Part shown: one piece after another, positions 63,577 to 64,000 of the stretch
How the letters are laid out: each line of letters opens with the position of its first letter
Position numbering within the stretch: position 1 is the first letter of the stretch
Assembly (NCBI GenBank): GCA_902537425.1
Contig: CACBBD010000001.1
Location: forward strand, 1-64,000
DNA length: 64,000 nucleotides
Direction of reading: 5' to 3'
DNA from: an uncultured SAR86 cluster bacterium
GTDB taxonomy: Bacteria; Pseudomonadota; Gammaproteobacteria; Magnimaribacterales; Magnimaribacteraceae
Translations under genes and position numbers: made by a program
Notes under the pieces: generated by a model
What the model was told of the DNA's origin: nothing
Databases searched by the model: none
The model's input: the letters and a program-made list of their open reading frames with translations, nothing else

Positions 63577-64000
63577 TAATTATATTTTTCTAAAAGTTTT
63601 TTGGAGAGGTTATCAAAATTGCCATTAGACATAATAAGCAAAATATCACCTGCAACAAATAATGAATCGATACCATCTACAAAATTGTCAACATTACAAA
63701 TATCAGAAAACTTTGATGGATTCTTATTAATAATTCCTTTGACTTGTTCAGAATCATCTCCTTTCCAAAAGATAAGGTCAGCAGCGGAAACTGAATGCAG
63801 TAATTGCTCATCATGAAAACCTGATTTCATAGTATTTGACCTCAGTTCAATTGCAGCTAGTAAGCGTTTTTTTGGAAATTTCTTCCTCAGGCCATCTAGG
63901 GTTGTTTTGATAGCTGTTGGGTGGTGAGCAAAGTCCTCTATAATCATGAGGTCTTCCGTATCCAAAATAATATCTTGTCTCTTTGAAACACCTTGAAACT
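63576..64000 (-). CDS. mpl: UDP-MurNAc-tripeptide ligase Mpl, 5' part beyond window
   Basis: C-terminal 141 residues of murein peptide ligase, which attaches recycled tripeptide to UDP-MurNAc. The frame runs off the right edge: it reads FQGVSKRQDI then DTEDLMIIEDFAHHPTAIKTTLDGLRKKFP, the EDFAHHPTAI motif characteristic of Mur ligases of this type (DDYAHHP in MurC). A C-terminal domain follows. The N-terminal and central ATP-binding domains lie outside the window. Confidence 0.93.
   Translation of the reverse strand, partial: FQGVSKRQDIILDTEDLMIIEDFAHHPTAIKTTLDGLRKKFPKKRLLAAIELRSNTMKSGFHDEQLLHSVSAADLIFWKGDDSEQVKGIINKNPSKFSDICNVDNFVDGIDSLFVAGDILLIMSNGNFDNLSKKLLEKYN

Overview
The window is a gene-dense, AT-rich stretch of a bacterial chromosome with about 60 protein genes, one tRNA and no gene-free stretch over 300 bases. 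Gene content and order point to a marine gammaproteobacterium with a streamlined genome: bamD facing rluD-pgeF, ilvI-ilvH-ilvC-pssA, aroQ-accB-accC, leuS-lptE-holA facing a nadD-rsfS-rlmH-mrdA-rodA-mltB-dacA block, many 1-20 bp gene overlaps, plus TauD-type dioxygenase, membrane desaturase, carotenoid oxygenase and purple acid phosphatase genes. The SAR86 cluster is my best guess. This is inference from content and style; no rRNA is present to confirm it. Both window edges cut genes: an esterase at the left and mpl at the right.

614-13589 is the most unusual region. A TPR plus beta-barrel outer-membrane protein resembling Slam/type XI secretion translocators lies 2 nt upstream of a 2267-residue secreted protein (FecR-like domain, acidic linker, nine cadherin-like repeats, TbpB-like C-terminal end). 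A voltage-gated cation channel follows on the same strand. Facing away from them are a CHASE2-class III adenylate cyclase and a DUF481-type outer-membrane protein, and converging on those is a potassium channel with a cyclic-nucleotide-binding domain. A cyclase, a cyclic-nucleotide-gated channel, a voltage-gated channel and a putative surface adhesin with its exporter within 13 kb suggest a surface-sensing to ion-flux circuit.

13629-22505 is accessory metabolism and envelope: a small membrane protein, desaturase, SnoaL-like protein and TauD-like dioxygenase in one operon, a nitroreductase, an FKBP lipoprotein, a double DsbA/HCCA-isomerase-like protein, and two periplasmic phosphoesterases. 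22585-31450 is core: tRNA-Ile(GAT), pssA, ilvC-ilvH-ilvI, a two-gene glycerate module, pgeF, rluD and bamD. 31434-38440 holds three tandem paralogs of large CBM9-like/DUF5916 outer-membrane proteins, followed on the same transcript direction's upstream side by a DUF4399 protein and a flavin reductase.

39367-64000 is mainly housekeeping: rsmD, rho, trxA, ilvD, a double-ATPase ABC protein, a copper chaperone, a stand-alone DsbD N-terminal domain, aroQ-accB-accC-leuS-lptE-holA, then on the opposite strand D-amino-acid transaminase, dacA, mltB, rodA, mrdA, rlmH, rsfS, nadD and proA, and finally DedA, carotenoid oxygenase, a LON-domain protein and mpl. Two points here are easily missed. The real nadD starts upstream of any ATG/GTG/TTG, apparently at an ATA codon. 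The dsbD gene, in its usual place beside aroQ, is reduced to its periplasmic N-terminal domain.
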